A stretch of 64,000 nucleotides of DNA from Chloroflexota bacterium (lineage in GTDB: Bacteria; Chloroflexota; Anaerolineae; Aggregatilineales; Phototrophicaceae). Where the stretch lies: NCBI GenBank assembly GCA_013388745.1, contig JACAER010000037.1, positions 1 through 64,000 on the forward strand, in the 5' to 3' direction. The notes below the pieces were generated by a model. It saw only the letters and a list, made by a program, of their open reading frames with translations, was not told the DNA's origin and searched no databases. The position numbers and the translations under genes were made by a program. This document shows positions 57,956 through 64,000 of the stretch, piece after piece (position 1 is the first letter of the stretch; every line of letters starts with the position of its first letter).

Positions 57956-58198
57956 ATGGGCAAGCTGAAAAAGTATAAACTGAAAACGCATAAATCGACA
58001 GCCAAGCGCTTCCGCATCACGGGCAGCGGTATGGTGATGCGCACGCGCGTGGGCAAAAGCCACTTCCGCCGCCGCAAGGCGCAGCGCGTGAAAGCCAGGC
58101 TGATAGGGGTGCAGCCGGTCAGCAGCAGCGCCACCGCCAAGCGTATCCGCCGGTTGGCGCCCTATCTGCACAAGTACCGCCAGAACCCGCCGGCCTAA
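57956..58198 (+). CDS. rpmI: Ribosomal protein bL35
   Basis: The 80-residue basic protein has the bL35 pattern 'LKTHKSTAKRFRITGSGMVM' and 'GKSHFRRRKAQRVKARL'. It is about 15 residues longer than usual, mostly at the C-terminus. It lies 9 nt after infC, the usual operon order. Confidence 0.92.
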   Translation: MGKLKKYKLKTHKSTAKRFRITGSGMVMRTRVGKSHFRRRKAQRVKARLIGVQPVSSSATAKRIRRLAPYLHKYRQNPPA

Positions 58199-58294
58199 AT
58201 TTGCGGGCTTGCGGCCTTTGGCCAGCGTCTAAGTTCTTATCTGCTGCCCGGACACGTTGTTCTGGGCGCTTTCTTGTATACGGAGTAGTGTGTC

Positions 58295-58651
58295 ATGGCT
58301 CGAACCAAAACCGGCTTTGTCAGACGCCGCAGCCACAAAAAAATCCTCAAACTTACCAAAGGGCAGTTCGGGTCGCGCAGCCGCCTGTGGAAGCGCGCCC
58401 ACGAAGCGGTGCTCAAAGGTCTGCATTATGCCTACCGCGATCGCCGCACCCGCCGCCGTGACCTGCGCCGCCTGTGGATCGCGCGGATCAACGCTGCCGC
58501 GCGCCTGCAAAAGCTGAGCTACAGCCGCTTTATGCACGGCCTGAAGCTGGCCGGTGTGGAACTCGATCGTAAGACGCTGGCCGATATTGCCGTGCGCGAT
58601 CTGCCGACGTTCAACAAAATCGTCGCTGTCAGCTTGCAGCACCAGCACTAG
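58295..58651 (+). CDS. rplT: Ribosomal protein bL20
   Basis: The 118-residue basic protein of normal length starts '[20 protein letters not shown]'. It also has '[20 protein letters not shown]' and '[20 protein letters not shown]'. bL20 helps assemble 50S subunits and in some bacteria represses this operon. It is 96 nt after rpmI; no obvious repressor hairpin was recognised there. Confidence 0.95.
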   Translation: MARTKTGFVRRRSHKKILKLTKGQFGSRSRLWKRAHEAVLKGLHYAYRDRRTRRRDLRRLWIARINAAARLQKLSYSRFMHGLKLAGVELDRKTLADIAVRDLPTFNKIVAVSLQHQH

Positions 58652-58672
58652 AGGCGGCCGCCGTGCATTTGC

Positions 58673-58704
58673 AGCGATGGGCGAGTTGTTGCCCATCGCT
58701 TTTT
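58673..58704 (+). terminator. Terminator of the infC-rpmI-rplT operon
   Basis: AGCGATGGGC (58673-58682) pairs with GCCCATCGCT (58691-58700), followed by TTTTGCTTTTTG. Confidence 0.9.
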
Positions 58705-58769
58705 GCTTTTTGCGCAGCAGCTATAACCGATCAGTGCGTCACAGGCGCTGATCTAGTTCGCCGCCTGAT

Positions 58770-58798
58770 TTGACAACCGACAGATTGTTGCCTATACT
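58770..58798 (+). promoter_or_regulatory. Near-consensus promoter of the DUF2867-TrmH pair
   Basis: TTGACA (58770) and TATACT (58793) are separated by 17 bp, 43 nt before the ATG. Confidence 0.8.
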
Positions 58799-58840
58799 GC
58801 CTTCTGAAAGTTCAGAACTTCACAAAAAGGGAGGTGGCCG

Positions 58841-59365
58841 ATGATCAATACCGACAGCAGCACTTCGGTTCTGCCCTTTACGCAGCTTGCCGACACGCTG
58901 AAAAGCGCGCATTACGTCGATGTCAAAATTGTCGAGGGCGCGGGCACGCTGCGCGAATTTGTGGCGCGGCTGCTGGCTTATCAGCCGGCCTGGCTCACCT
59001 TCCTCTATCGGGTGCGCGGCCTGTTGGCGCGGCTGCTGCGCCTGGAAGAGCGCGGCGTCCCGCCGGCGCCGCAGTTCAGCCCGGCCACTGTGCCGATGCA
59101 GCCGGGCGAAAAAGCCGCCTTTTTCACGGTGACGCGCGCCGACGGCGAACGTTACTGGCTGGCCGAAGCGCAGGATCGCCATCTGGACGCGGCGCTGGGC
59201 GTGGTGGCCGAGCCAGAAGTCAATGGACGGCGGCGTTTCCACGTCATCACCATCGTCCATTATCACAACTGGCGCGGGCCGCTGTATTTCAACCTGATTC
59301 GCCCCTTTCATCATCTGGTGGTCGGCAGCATGGCGCGCGCGGCGGCACACAGCAGCGGCGCATGA
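58841..59365 (+). CDS. DUF2867-type protein
   Basis: The 174-residue protein has the DUF2867 features: 'PAWLTFLYRVRGLLARLL', 'KAAFFTVTRADGERYWLAEA', 'DRHLDAALGVV', 'GPLYFNLIRPFHHLVVGSM'. Function unknown; the fold is SRPBCC-like. GGGAGG lies 6 nt before the ATG. Its stop overlaps the start of the methyltransferase by 4 nt (ATGA), so the two are translationally coupled. Confidence 0.82.
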   Translation: MINTDSSTSVLPFTQLADTLKSAHYVDVKIVEGAGTLREFVARLLAYQPAWLTFLYRVRGLLARLLRLEERGVPPAPQFSPATVPMQPGEKAAFFTVTRADGERYWLAEAQDRHLDAALGVVAEPEVNGRRRFHVITIVHYHNWRGPLYFNLIRPFHHLVVGSMARAAAHSSGA

Positions 59366-60111
59366 TCACCAGCCTGCAAAACGAGCGCGTCAAGCTGGCT
59401 TATGCGCTGCAAAACCAGAGCAAAGCGCGCCGCAAGGAAGGCAAAATCGTGCTGGAAGGGGGGCGGCTGCTGCGCGACGCCTGCCAGCAGGGGCACATCC
59501 CCGATTTCGTACTCTACAGCGCCAAAGCCGACGGCGCGCTGCTGCGATCCCTCCCGACCTCGAATCTGCTGCTCGTTTCTGATGCGGTCATGCGTCATAT
59601 CAGCAGCGCCGAAGAACCGCCGGGTATCGTCGGTGTCTTGCCGCTGCCTGCCGCCCGTTTGCCAGAAAAGCCCGCGCGCAGCTTGATCCTGGACGCTGTG
59701 CGCGACCCTGGCAACGTCGGCACGCTGCTGCGCACAGCGGCGGCGGCGGGTGTGCAGGCTGTGCTGCTGGCGCCCACCTGCGCCGACCCCTATAACCCCA
59801 AAGCGCTGCGCGGCGGCATGGGCGCGCACTTTCGCCTTCCGCTGGCGGCGCTGGATTGGCCACAGATCGCCGCTTACTGCGCACACGCCCAGGTCTACCT
59901 GGCCGACAGCGCCGGCACGCTGCCCTATTATCAGGCTGACTGGAGGCGCGACTGGGCGCTGCTGATCGGCAGCGAAGCGCATGGCGCGGGCGACGAAGCG
60001 CAGCGCCTGGCGCAAACGCACATCAGCATCCCGATGGCCGCGCAGAGCGAATCGCTGAACGCCGCCGCCGCCGCCGCCGTCATCCTCTTTCACGCGGGGC
60101 TGCGCCGTTGA
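59362..60111 (+). CDS. TrmH/SpoU-family RNA 2'-O-methyltransferase
   Basis: The 249-residue protein has an N-terminal substrate-binding part ('RVKLAYALQNQSKARRKEGK') and a SPOUT domain with the three motifs: 'DAVRDPGNVGTLLRTAAAAG', 'WALLIGSEAHGAG', and 'ISIPMAAQSESLNAAAAAAV'. It uses SAM to methylate ribose 2'-OH in 23S rRNA or tRNA. The target nucleotide cannot be told from sequence. It overlaps DUF2867 by ATGA. Confidence 0.92.
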   Translation: MITSLQNERVKLAYALQNQSKARRKEGKIVLEGGRLLRDACQQGHIPDFVLYSAKADGALLRSLPTSNLLLVSDAVMRHISSAEEPPGIVGVLPLPAARLPEKPARSLILDAVRDPGNVGTLLRTAAAAGVQAVLLAPTCADPYNPKALRGGMGAHFRLPLAALDWPQIAAYCAHAQVYLADSAGTLPYYQADWRRDWALLIGSEAHGAGDEAQRLAQTHISIPMAAQSESLNAAAAAAVILFHAGLRR

Positions 60112-60211
60112 GCCGGCAGACATTTGAAGATGGTTCGCGGTTTCTATCGGTGTCTGCCGTAGAATGCGCTATACTTATCATCAAGAAAACGATTTTTTAG
60201 CCCAAAAACCC

Positions 60212-61999
60212 ATGTCATTACGTCAAAAAAGTCTGCTCATCACTGTTCTTCTGCTCATCGCGCTGGTGCTGCTGCTCTCGCTGCTGGTGCGCACGCTGCT
60301 GTTGGGCGATTACGCCGCTCTGCAAGCGCAGGACACACGCGCCAATCTTCAGCGCGCGCTCAACGCTTTGCAGCGCGCGGCGAATGAGTTCGCCATCAAT
60401 GCCAATGACTATGGGCGCTGGGATAACAGCGTCGATTTTGTGCAGACGCTCGACCCCGAATACGTCGAGTCGGATATTCCCGACGAGACTTTTGTCGCCT
60501 TCGCCGTCAACACCATGATTTTCACCGACGGCGCCGGGCAGGTGGTGTTCAGTAAAAGCGTTGATCTGCTGGAGGAAACACCGGTTGAAACGCCGGCAGC
60601 GCTGCTGGCGTATGTCAGCGGCACGCCTGCGCTCAACCGGCACGCCGATAATAGCAGCCGCACGGCGGGCTTCGCGCTGCTGCCGACGGGGCCAGCGCTG
60701 CTGGTCAGCGTGCCTATTCGGGCCAGCGACGACAGCGGGCCGCTGGCGGGCGCGCTGGTCTGGATTCGCTTGCTGGACGCGCAGCAGATCGCCGTTCTGT
60801 CTGAAATCACGCAGCTCGCGCTTGATCTACGCGCGCTCAATGATGCGCAGCTTCCCGACGATTTCCGCGCGGCGGCCAGCGCGCTGGCGTCACAGCCGAG
60901 CTACGTGCAAACGCTGCCGGGCGAACGCAGCGCCGCTTATGGCTTGCTCAACGACTTTAACGGCGCGCCGGCCTTTATCCTGCGTGTCGATACGCCCAAC
61001 AGCATTTACGCGCAGGGCGACAGCAGCAGTTGGACGTTTATTGGCGCGCTGCTGGCGGCGGGCGTGTTCACGGTAGTGGTTGCCGCGTTGATGTTGGACT
61101 GGCTGGTGCTGCGGCGGCTGGCGAGCCTCAGCGCCGATCTGCGCGCCATCACCGAAAGCCAGTCGCTGTCTGCGCGTGTGACTGTTGCCGGGCAGGATGA
61201 ACTCGCCACCCTGGGCACAGACATCAACCAGATGCTGGCCACGCTGGAAAGGGGACAAAACGAACTGCGCGCCGCCAAAGAAGCCGCCGAACAGTCCAAC
61301 CGCGTCAAAAGCGCTTTTCTGGCCAACATGAGCCACGAACTGCGCACGCCCTTGAACGCCATCATGGGCTTTCTGACGCTGATGATGATGAACGGCAAGC
61401 TGGATTCCAAAGACGCTTACCGGGCGCAGCGCGCGCACGCCAACAGCGAACGCTTGCTGAACACCATCAACGATATTCTGGATATCAGCCGCATCGAAGC
61501 CGGACGGTTGCAAATTGTGCCCAGCGCGGTCAGCGTGCGCGATGTGGTCGAAAGCGTGCGCACCCAGATCGACGTTCTGGCGGACGAAAAACAACTCAAA
61601 CTGGAAACCAGCGTGCAGGCGCATGTGCCGCCGCTGATCGAAAGCGACAGCGAAGCGCTCACCAAGATCATCACCAATCTGTTGAGCAATGGTATCAAGT
61701 TCACTGAGCGCGGCAGCGTGACGCTGACGATCGACGCTACGCCGGCCAAGCTGATTATCGCCGTGCAGGACACCGGCATCGGTATTCCGCCGCATATGCG
61801 CGACCTGATTTTCGAGAGTTTTCGGCAGGTGGACGAATCTTCGACGCGCGCCTATGGCGGCACGGGGTTGGGGCTGACGATTGTCCAAAGCCTGTGCACG
61901 GCGTTGGGCGGCAGCATCCGCGTCGAAAGCGAAGTGGGCGTCGGCAGCACGTTTATCGTCACCCTGCCGCTGCAAATTCTGCGTCAGGAGGTGGCATGA
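60212..61999 (+). CDS. Sensor histidine kinase with CHASE4-like domain and HAMP
   Basis: The 595-residue protein has a TM helix (about 7-29), an outside CHASE4-like domain (about 35-275; 'FAINANDYGRWDNSVDFVQT', 'FVAFAVNTMIF'), a second TM (about 275-300), a HAMP domain ('RRLASLSADLRAITESQSL'), HisKA with H375 in 'MSHELRTPLNAIMGF', and an ATPase domain ('SEALTKIITNLLSNGIKF', 'VQDTGIGIPPHM', 'GGTGLGLTIVQSL'). The signal is unknown. It overlaps the response regulator by ATGA. ATG 60212 is chosen over 60164, which adds 16 residues before the TM. Confidence 0.92.
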   Translation: MSLRQKSLLITVLLLIALVLLLSLLVRTLLLGDYAALQAQDTRANLQRALNALQRAANEFAINANDYGRWDNSVDFVQTLDPEYVESDIPDETFVAFAVNTMIFTDGAGQVVFSKSVDLLEETPVETPAALLAYVSGTPALNRHADNSSRTAGFALLPTGPALLVSVPIRASDDSGPLAGALVWIRLLDAQQIAVLSEITQLALDLRALNDAQLPDDFRAAASALASQPSYVQTLPGERSAAYGLLNDFNGAPAFILRVDTPNSIYAQGDSSSWTFIGALLAAGVFTVVVAALMLDWLVLRRLASLSADLRAITESQSLSARVTVAGQDELATLGTDINQMLATLERGQNELRAAKEAAEQSNRVKSAFLANMSHELRTPLNAIMGFLTLMMMNGKLDSKDAYRAQRAHANSERLLNTINDILDISRIEAGRLQIVPSAVSVRDVVESVRTQIDVLADEKQLKLETSVQAHVPPLIESDSEALTKIITNLLSNGIKFTERGSVTLTIDATPAKLIIAVQDTGIGIPPHMRDLIFESFRQVDESSTRAYGGTGLGLTIVQSLCTALGGSIRVESEVGVGSTFIVTLPLQILRQEVA

Positions 62000-62370
62000 G
62001 CGAGGCATGGCGCATTCTGGTGGTCGAAGACGAGCCAGACGGCCAGGAAGTGGTGATGGACATCCTGGAATATTATCGCATTCCCTCCGACGCCGTAGGC
62101 ACGGCGGAAGAAGCGCTCAAGCGGCTGGCGCAGCAAATCTATAACGGCGTGGTGATTGATCTGGCGCTGCCGGGGATGGACGGCTTTGGCCTGCTGCGCG
62201 CGATTCGCGGCGACGCGCGTCTCAAAGCGCTGCCGTGCATCGCCTGCACCGCTTATCACACGTCGATGGTGCGCAAGGAAGCGCTGGAGGCGGGTTTCGA
62301 CGCTTATTTCCCCAAACCGCTGGATGACCACGCGCTGATCCGCGAATTACAGCGCCTGATTCCCAAATAA
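61996..62370 (+). CDS. Single-domain response regulator
   Basis: The 124-residue receiver-only protein has 'VVEDEPDGQ', phospho-acceptor D55 in 'GVVIDLALPGMDGF', 'ACTAYHT', and 'YFPKPL'. It is translationally coupled to the CHASE4-like kinase and is its likely partner. It carries no output domain. It resembles the regulators at 12051 and 12457 more than the one at 44932. Confidence 0.9.
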   Translation: MSEAWRILVVEDEPDGQEVVMDILEYYRIPSDAVGTAEEALKRLAQQIYNGVVIDLALPGMDGFGLLRAIRGDARLKALPCIACTAYHTSMVRKEALEAGFDAYFPKPLDDHALIRELQRLIPK

Positions 62371-62429
62371 CCGCGCCCCGTTTTGACGGGTAATCGCAAA
62401 CCTGTGCTCAATGAGAAACGACTCGTCGG

Positions 62430-63425
62430 TTAATAACTCACAACGACTTTGCCGTGATTCTGCCCGCTGTACAGGTATTCCACGGCGTCGGCCACCGCTT
62501 CTAACCCGCGAAAGACACGGCTGTCCACCTCTGCCGTCAGCTTGCCGCTGTCCAGCAGGCCGACCAGTTTGAGCAGATGCGCGGGGGCATGATCGCGCAG
62601 GAAGTGGTTCAACCAGAAGCCGCGCACAGAGGCCGATTTCGGCAGCAGATACGAGTAGACGCGCGCCTGTTCGACCTTCTGCGCGCCCGTGTCGTATTCG
62701 GCGATATAGCCGATGGTAATCAGCCGTCCGCGCACCGCCAGATGGCGCAGACCGGTATCGAACAGGTCGCCGCCGACCGATTCAAAGACGATATGCACGC
62801 CTTTGGGGTATTCGCTTTTGAGCACGTCATGCAGATTTTCGCGCCGGTAATTGACCGGGCGATCACAGCCTAAAGTGCGCAGCAGGCCGGCTTTGTCGTC
62901 GCTGCTGCATGTGCCGATGACGTGATTGCCGGCCAGTTTCGCCAACTGCACAGCGAAATGCCCCGTGCCGCCTGCCGCCGCCGTCACCAGCACGGTTTCG
63001 CCGCTTTTCATTTCGCCCACGACTTCCAGCGCAATCGACGCTGTGAGTCCGCCCACGCCCAGACTGACGATCTCTGGCGTGGCGCGCGGAATGGGAAACA
63101 CGCGCGTTTCGGGATGATAGCTGTATTCGCTGTAGCCGCCGCCCAGTGTCAGCACGGCATCGCCCGGCCTGTAATGCTGCACCTGTGCGCCGACGGCGAC
63201 GACTTCGCCCACGGCCTCGCCGCCCAGATCGAAAGGCACAGGTGTCGCGGCGATATACGCGCCGGCGGCCATTATGCGGTCAGCGGCGTTGACGCCCGTG
63301 CAGCGCGTGCGCAGCAGCAGTTCGCGCGGGGCGGGGTCGCGCAGCGGGCTTTCGACGATTTCGATCGCGTCGCGGAAGTTTTTGCTGTGGCGCGCGGCGA
63401 TCAGTTTACGGTAAGTTGTGGTCAT
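62430..63425 (-). CDS. Zinc-binding-dehydrogenase-type quinone oxidoreductase
   Basis: The 331-residue medium-chain dehydrogenase has 'TGVNAADRIMAAGAY', 'GGEAVGEVVAVGAQVQHYRP', 'VLVTAAAGGTGHFAVQLAKL' (NADPH loop) and 'GVHIVFESVGGDLFDTGLR'. It lacks the Cys/His zinc ligands of alcohol dehydrogenases, so it is a quinone- or enone-reductase type (PTGR3-like). GAGGACACC precedes the ATG. It follows the M42 peptidase gene by 14 nt on the same strand. Confidence 0.9.
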   Translation of the reverse strand: MTTTYRKLIAARHSKNFRDAIEIVESPLRDPAPRELLLRTRCTGVNAADRIMAAGAYIAATPVPFDLGGEAVGEVVAVGAQVQHYRPGDAVLTLGGGYSEYSYHPETRVFPIPRATPEIVSLGVGGLTASIALEVVGEMKSGETVLVTAAAGGTGHFAVQLAKLAGNHVIGTCSSDDKAGLLRTLGCDRPVNYRRENLHDVLKSEYPKGVHIVFESVGGDLFDTGLRHLAVRGRLITIGYIAEYDTGAQKVEQARVYSYLLPKSASVRGFWLNHFLRDHAPAHLLKLVGLLDSGKLTAEVDSRVFRGLEAVADAVEYLYSGQNHGKVVVSY

Positions 63426-63439
63426 GGTGTCCTCAAGAG

Positions 63440-64000
63440 TTATTCGCCGGCGTCCAACATATACTGCGCCAGCAGCTTCACGCTGTCGTTGATGCTGTCG
63501 GTATGGGTGCGCTCGTAGGCGTGCGAGGCATCCACGCCCGGCCCGATCAGCGCCACGCGCCCGGCGCCGCCCGCGCGCCAATACGCCGAGCCATCCGAGC
63601 CGTAAAAGGGGTAAATGTCGATCTTCAGCTTGATGCCGACATCGTTTGCCAACCGCCGCAGCTTGTTGTTCAGCTCAAAATGATACGGCCCCGTCGTATC
63701 CTTGACGCACAGCGTACAGGAATACTCGTCGGAATTCTGGCCGTCGCCCAGCGCCGCCATATCCACCGCCACCAGTTCGGCCAGGTTATCCGGGAAGCCC
63801 GCCGCGCCGCCGTGCCCGACTTCTTCGTAATTGGCGATCAGGATATAGGTGTCCTGCGCGGGCGTCTGTGCGGCGGCTTTCAGCGCCAGCAGCGCGCCAT
63901 AGATGCAGGCCACGCACAATTTGTCGTCCAGATGGCGCGAGCGGATAAAGCCGCTGTCGCTGACCTCGACGCGCGGATCGAGGAACACAAAATCGCCGAC
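63440..64000 (-). CDS. M42-family aminopeptidase, N-terminus beyond the window
   Basis: The frame runs off the right edge ('VGDFVFLDPRVEV' at the edge), leaving 186 codons. Zinc-site blocks of M42 glutamyl-aminopeptidase-like enzymes are visible: 'SRHLDDKLCVACIYGALLAL', the Glu-Glu of 'NYEEVGHGGAAGFP', 'VDMAALGDG', 'YPFYGSDGSAYWRAGG' and a His near the end in 'DASHAYERTHTDS'. It cleaves N-terminal residues from peptides. A frame start at 63988 (GTG) is only internal. Confidence 0.85.
   Translation of the reverse strand, partial: VGDFVFLDPRVEVSDSGFIRSRHLDDKLCVACIYGALLALKAAAQTPAQDTYILIANYEEVGHGGAAGFPDNLAELVAVDMAALGDGQNSDEYSCTLCVKDTTGPYHFELNNKLRRLANDVGIKLKIDIYPFYGSDGSAYWRAGGAGRVALIGPGVDASHAYERTHTDSINDSVKLLAQYMLDAGE

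Noticed and set aside
1..64000. CRISPR arrays, tRNA or rRNA genes, transposases, phage genes
   Set aside because: No regularly spaced repeats, cloverleaf motifs, ribosomal RNA signatures or transposase/integrase proteins were recognised by reading; a tRNA scan and a covariance-model search would be decisive.

Overview
The window looks like chromosomal DNA of a GC-rich (about 60%) free-living bacterium, most likely Chloroflexota and probably near Anaerolineae. This is inferred from gene content and protein style: TPR or Ser/Thr-kinase proteins with Thr-Pro linkers, propeller lipid-facing proteins, a CarD regulator, PucR, FtsH, and many membrane-anchored signalling proteins. No rRNA, tRNA, CRISPR array, phage or transposase gene was seen. 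Both window edges cut genes (a secreted PPC-domain protein at the left, an M42 peptidase at the right).

Layout. 1-4445: secreted PPC protein (partial), a WD40 gene remnant, then three minus-strand paralogues sharing one N-terminal helical module, two of them with a TM segment and an outside beta-propeller. 4.6-9.6 kb: OsmC, amino-acid binding protein, CdsA, hotdog thioesterase, an RlmD-like protein lacking the expected catalytic residues, cold-shock protein. 9.7-17.2 kb: acetyltransferase remnant, 7TM histidine kinase with two response regulators, a TIR-TM-CARDB protein whose Shine-Dalgarno lies in a hairpin, and a large acidic secreted metallopeptidase. 17.3-23.6 kb: frameshifted DUF4058 gene, PucR, CarD, GyrI-like protein, TrxB, and an FHA / ECF sigma / small anti-sigma-like cluster. 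23.9-30.4 kb: FtsH, a zinc-ribbon pseudoprotease, YbjN-like protein, SDR, acyl-CoA dehydrogenase.

30.7-44.9 kb is the most unusual accessory part: a 1345-residue Ser/Thr kinase with 22-23 TPRs arranged in a three-TPR super-repeat, a nitroreductase gene with an internal TAA, FHA and DUF2087 proteins, a truncated DUF5615 gene, a PDZ-multi-TM-Ser/Thr kinase chimera, and a two-gene HTH-TM/SH3 cassette between two identical 45-bp direct repeats. DUF4139 protein, a duplicated-domain lipoprotein-like protein and a membrane spermidine-synthase-like protein follow. 44.9-54.1 kb: response regulator, MerR regulator with a 19-bp-spacer promoter, aldo/keto reductase, GAF and sucrase/ferredoxin-like proteins, phosphohexomutase, MalQ. 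54.5-64 kb: two TPR membrane proteins, the infC-rpmI-rplT translation operon (infC appears to start at AUC), DUF2867 protein, TrmH-type methyltransferase, a CHASE4-like histidine kinase with response regulator, a medium-chain dehydrogenase and the M42 peptidase.

The recurring theme is transmembrane signalling: two histidine kinases, four response regulators, two Ser/Thr kinases, two FHA proteins, an ECF sigma factor, a TIR protein, and several broken genes showing active gene loss. Start sites were chosen from Shine-Dalgarno spacing and family N-termini. All functional calls come from reading the protein sequences, with no database search.
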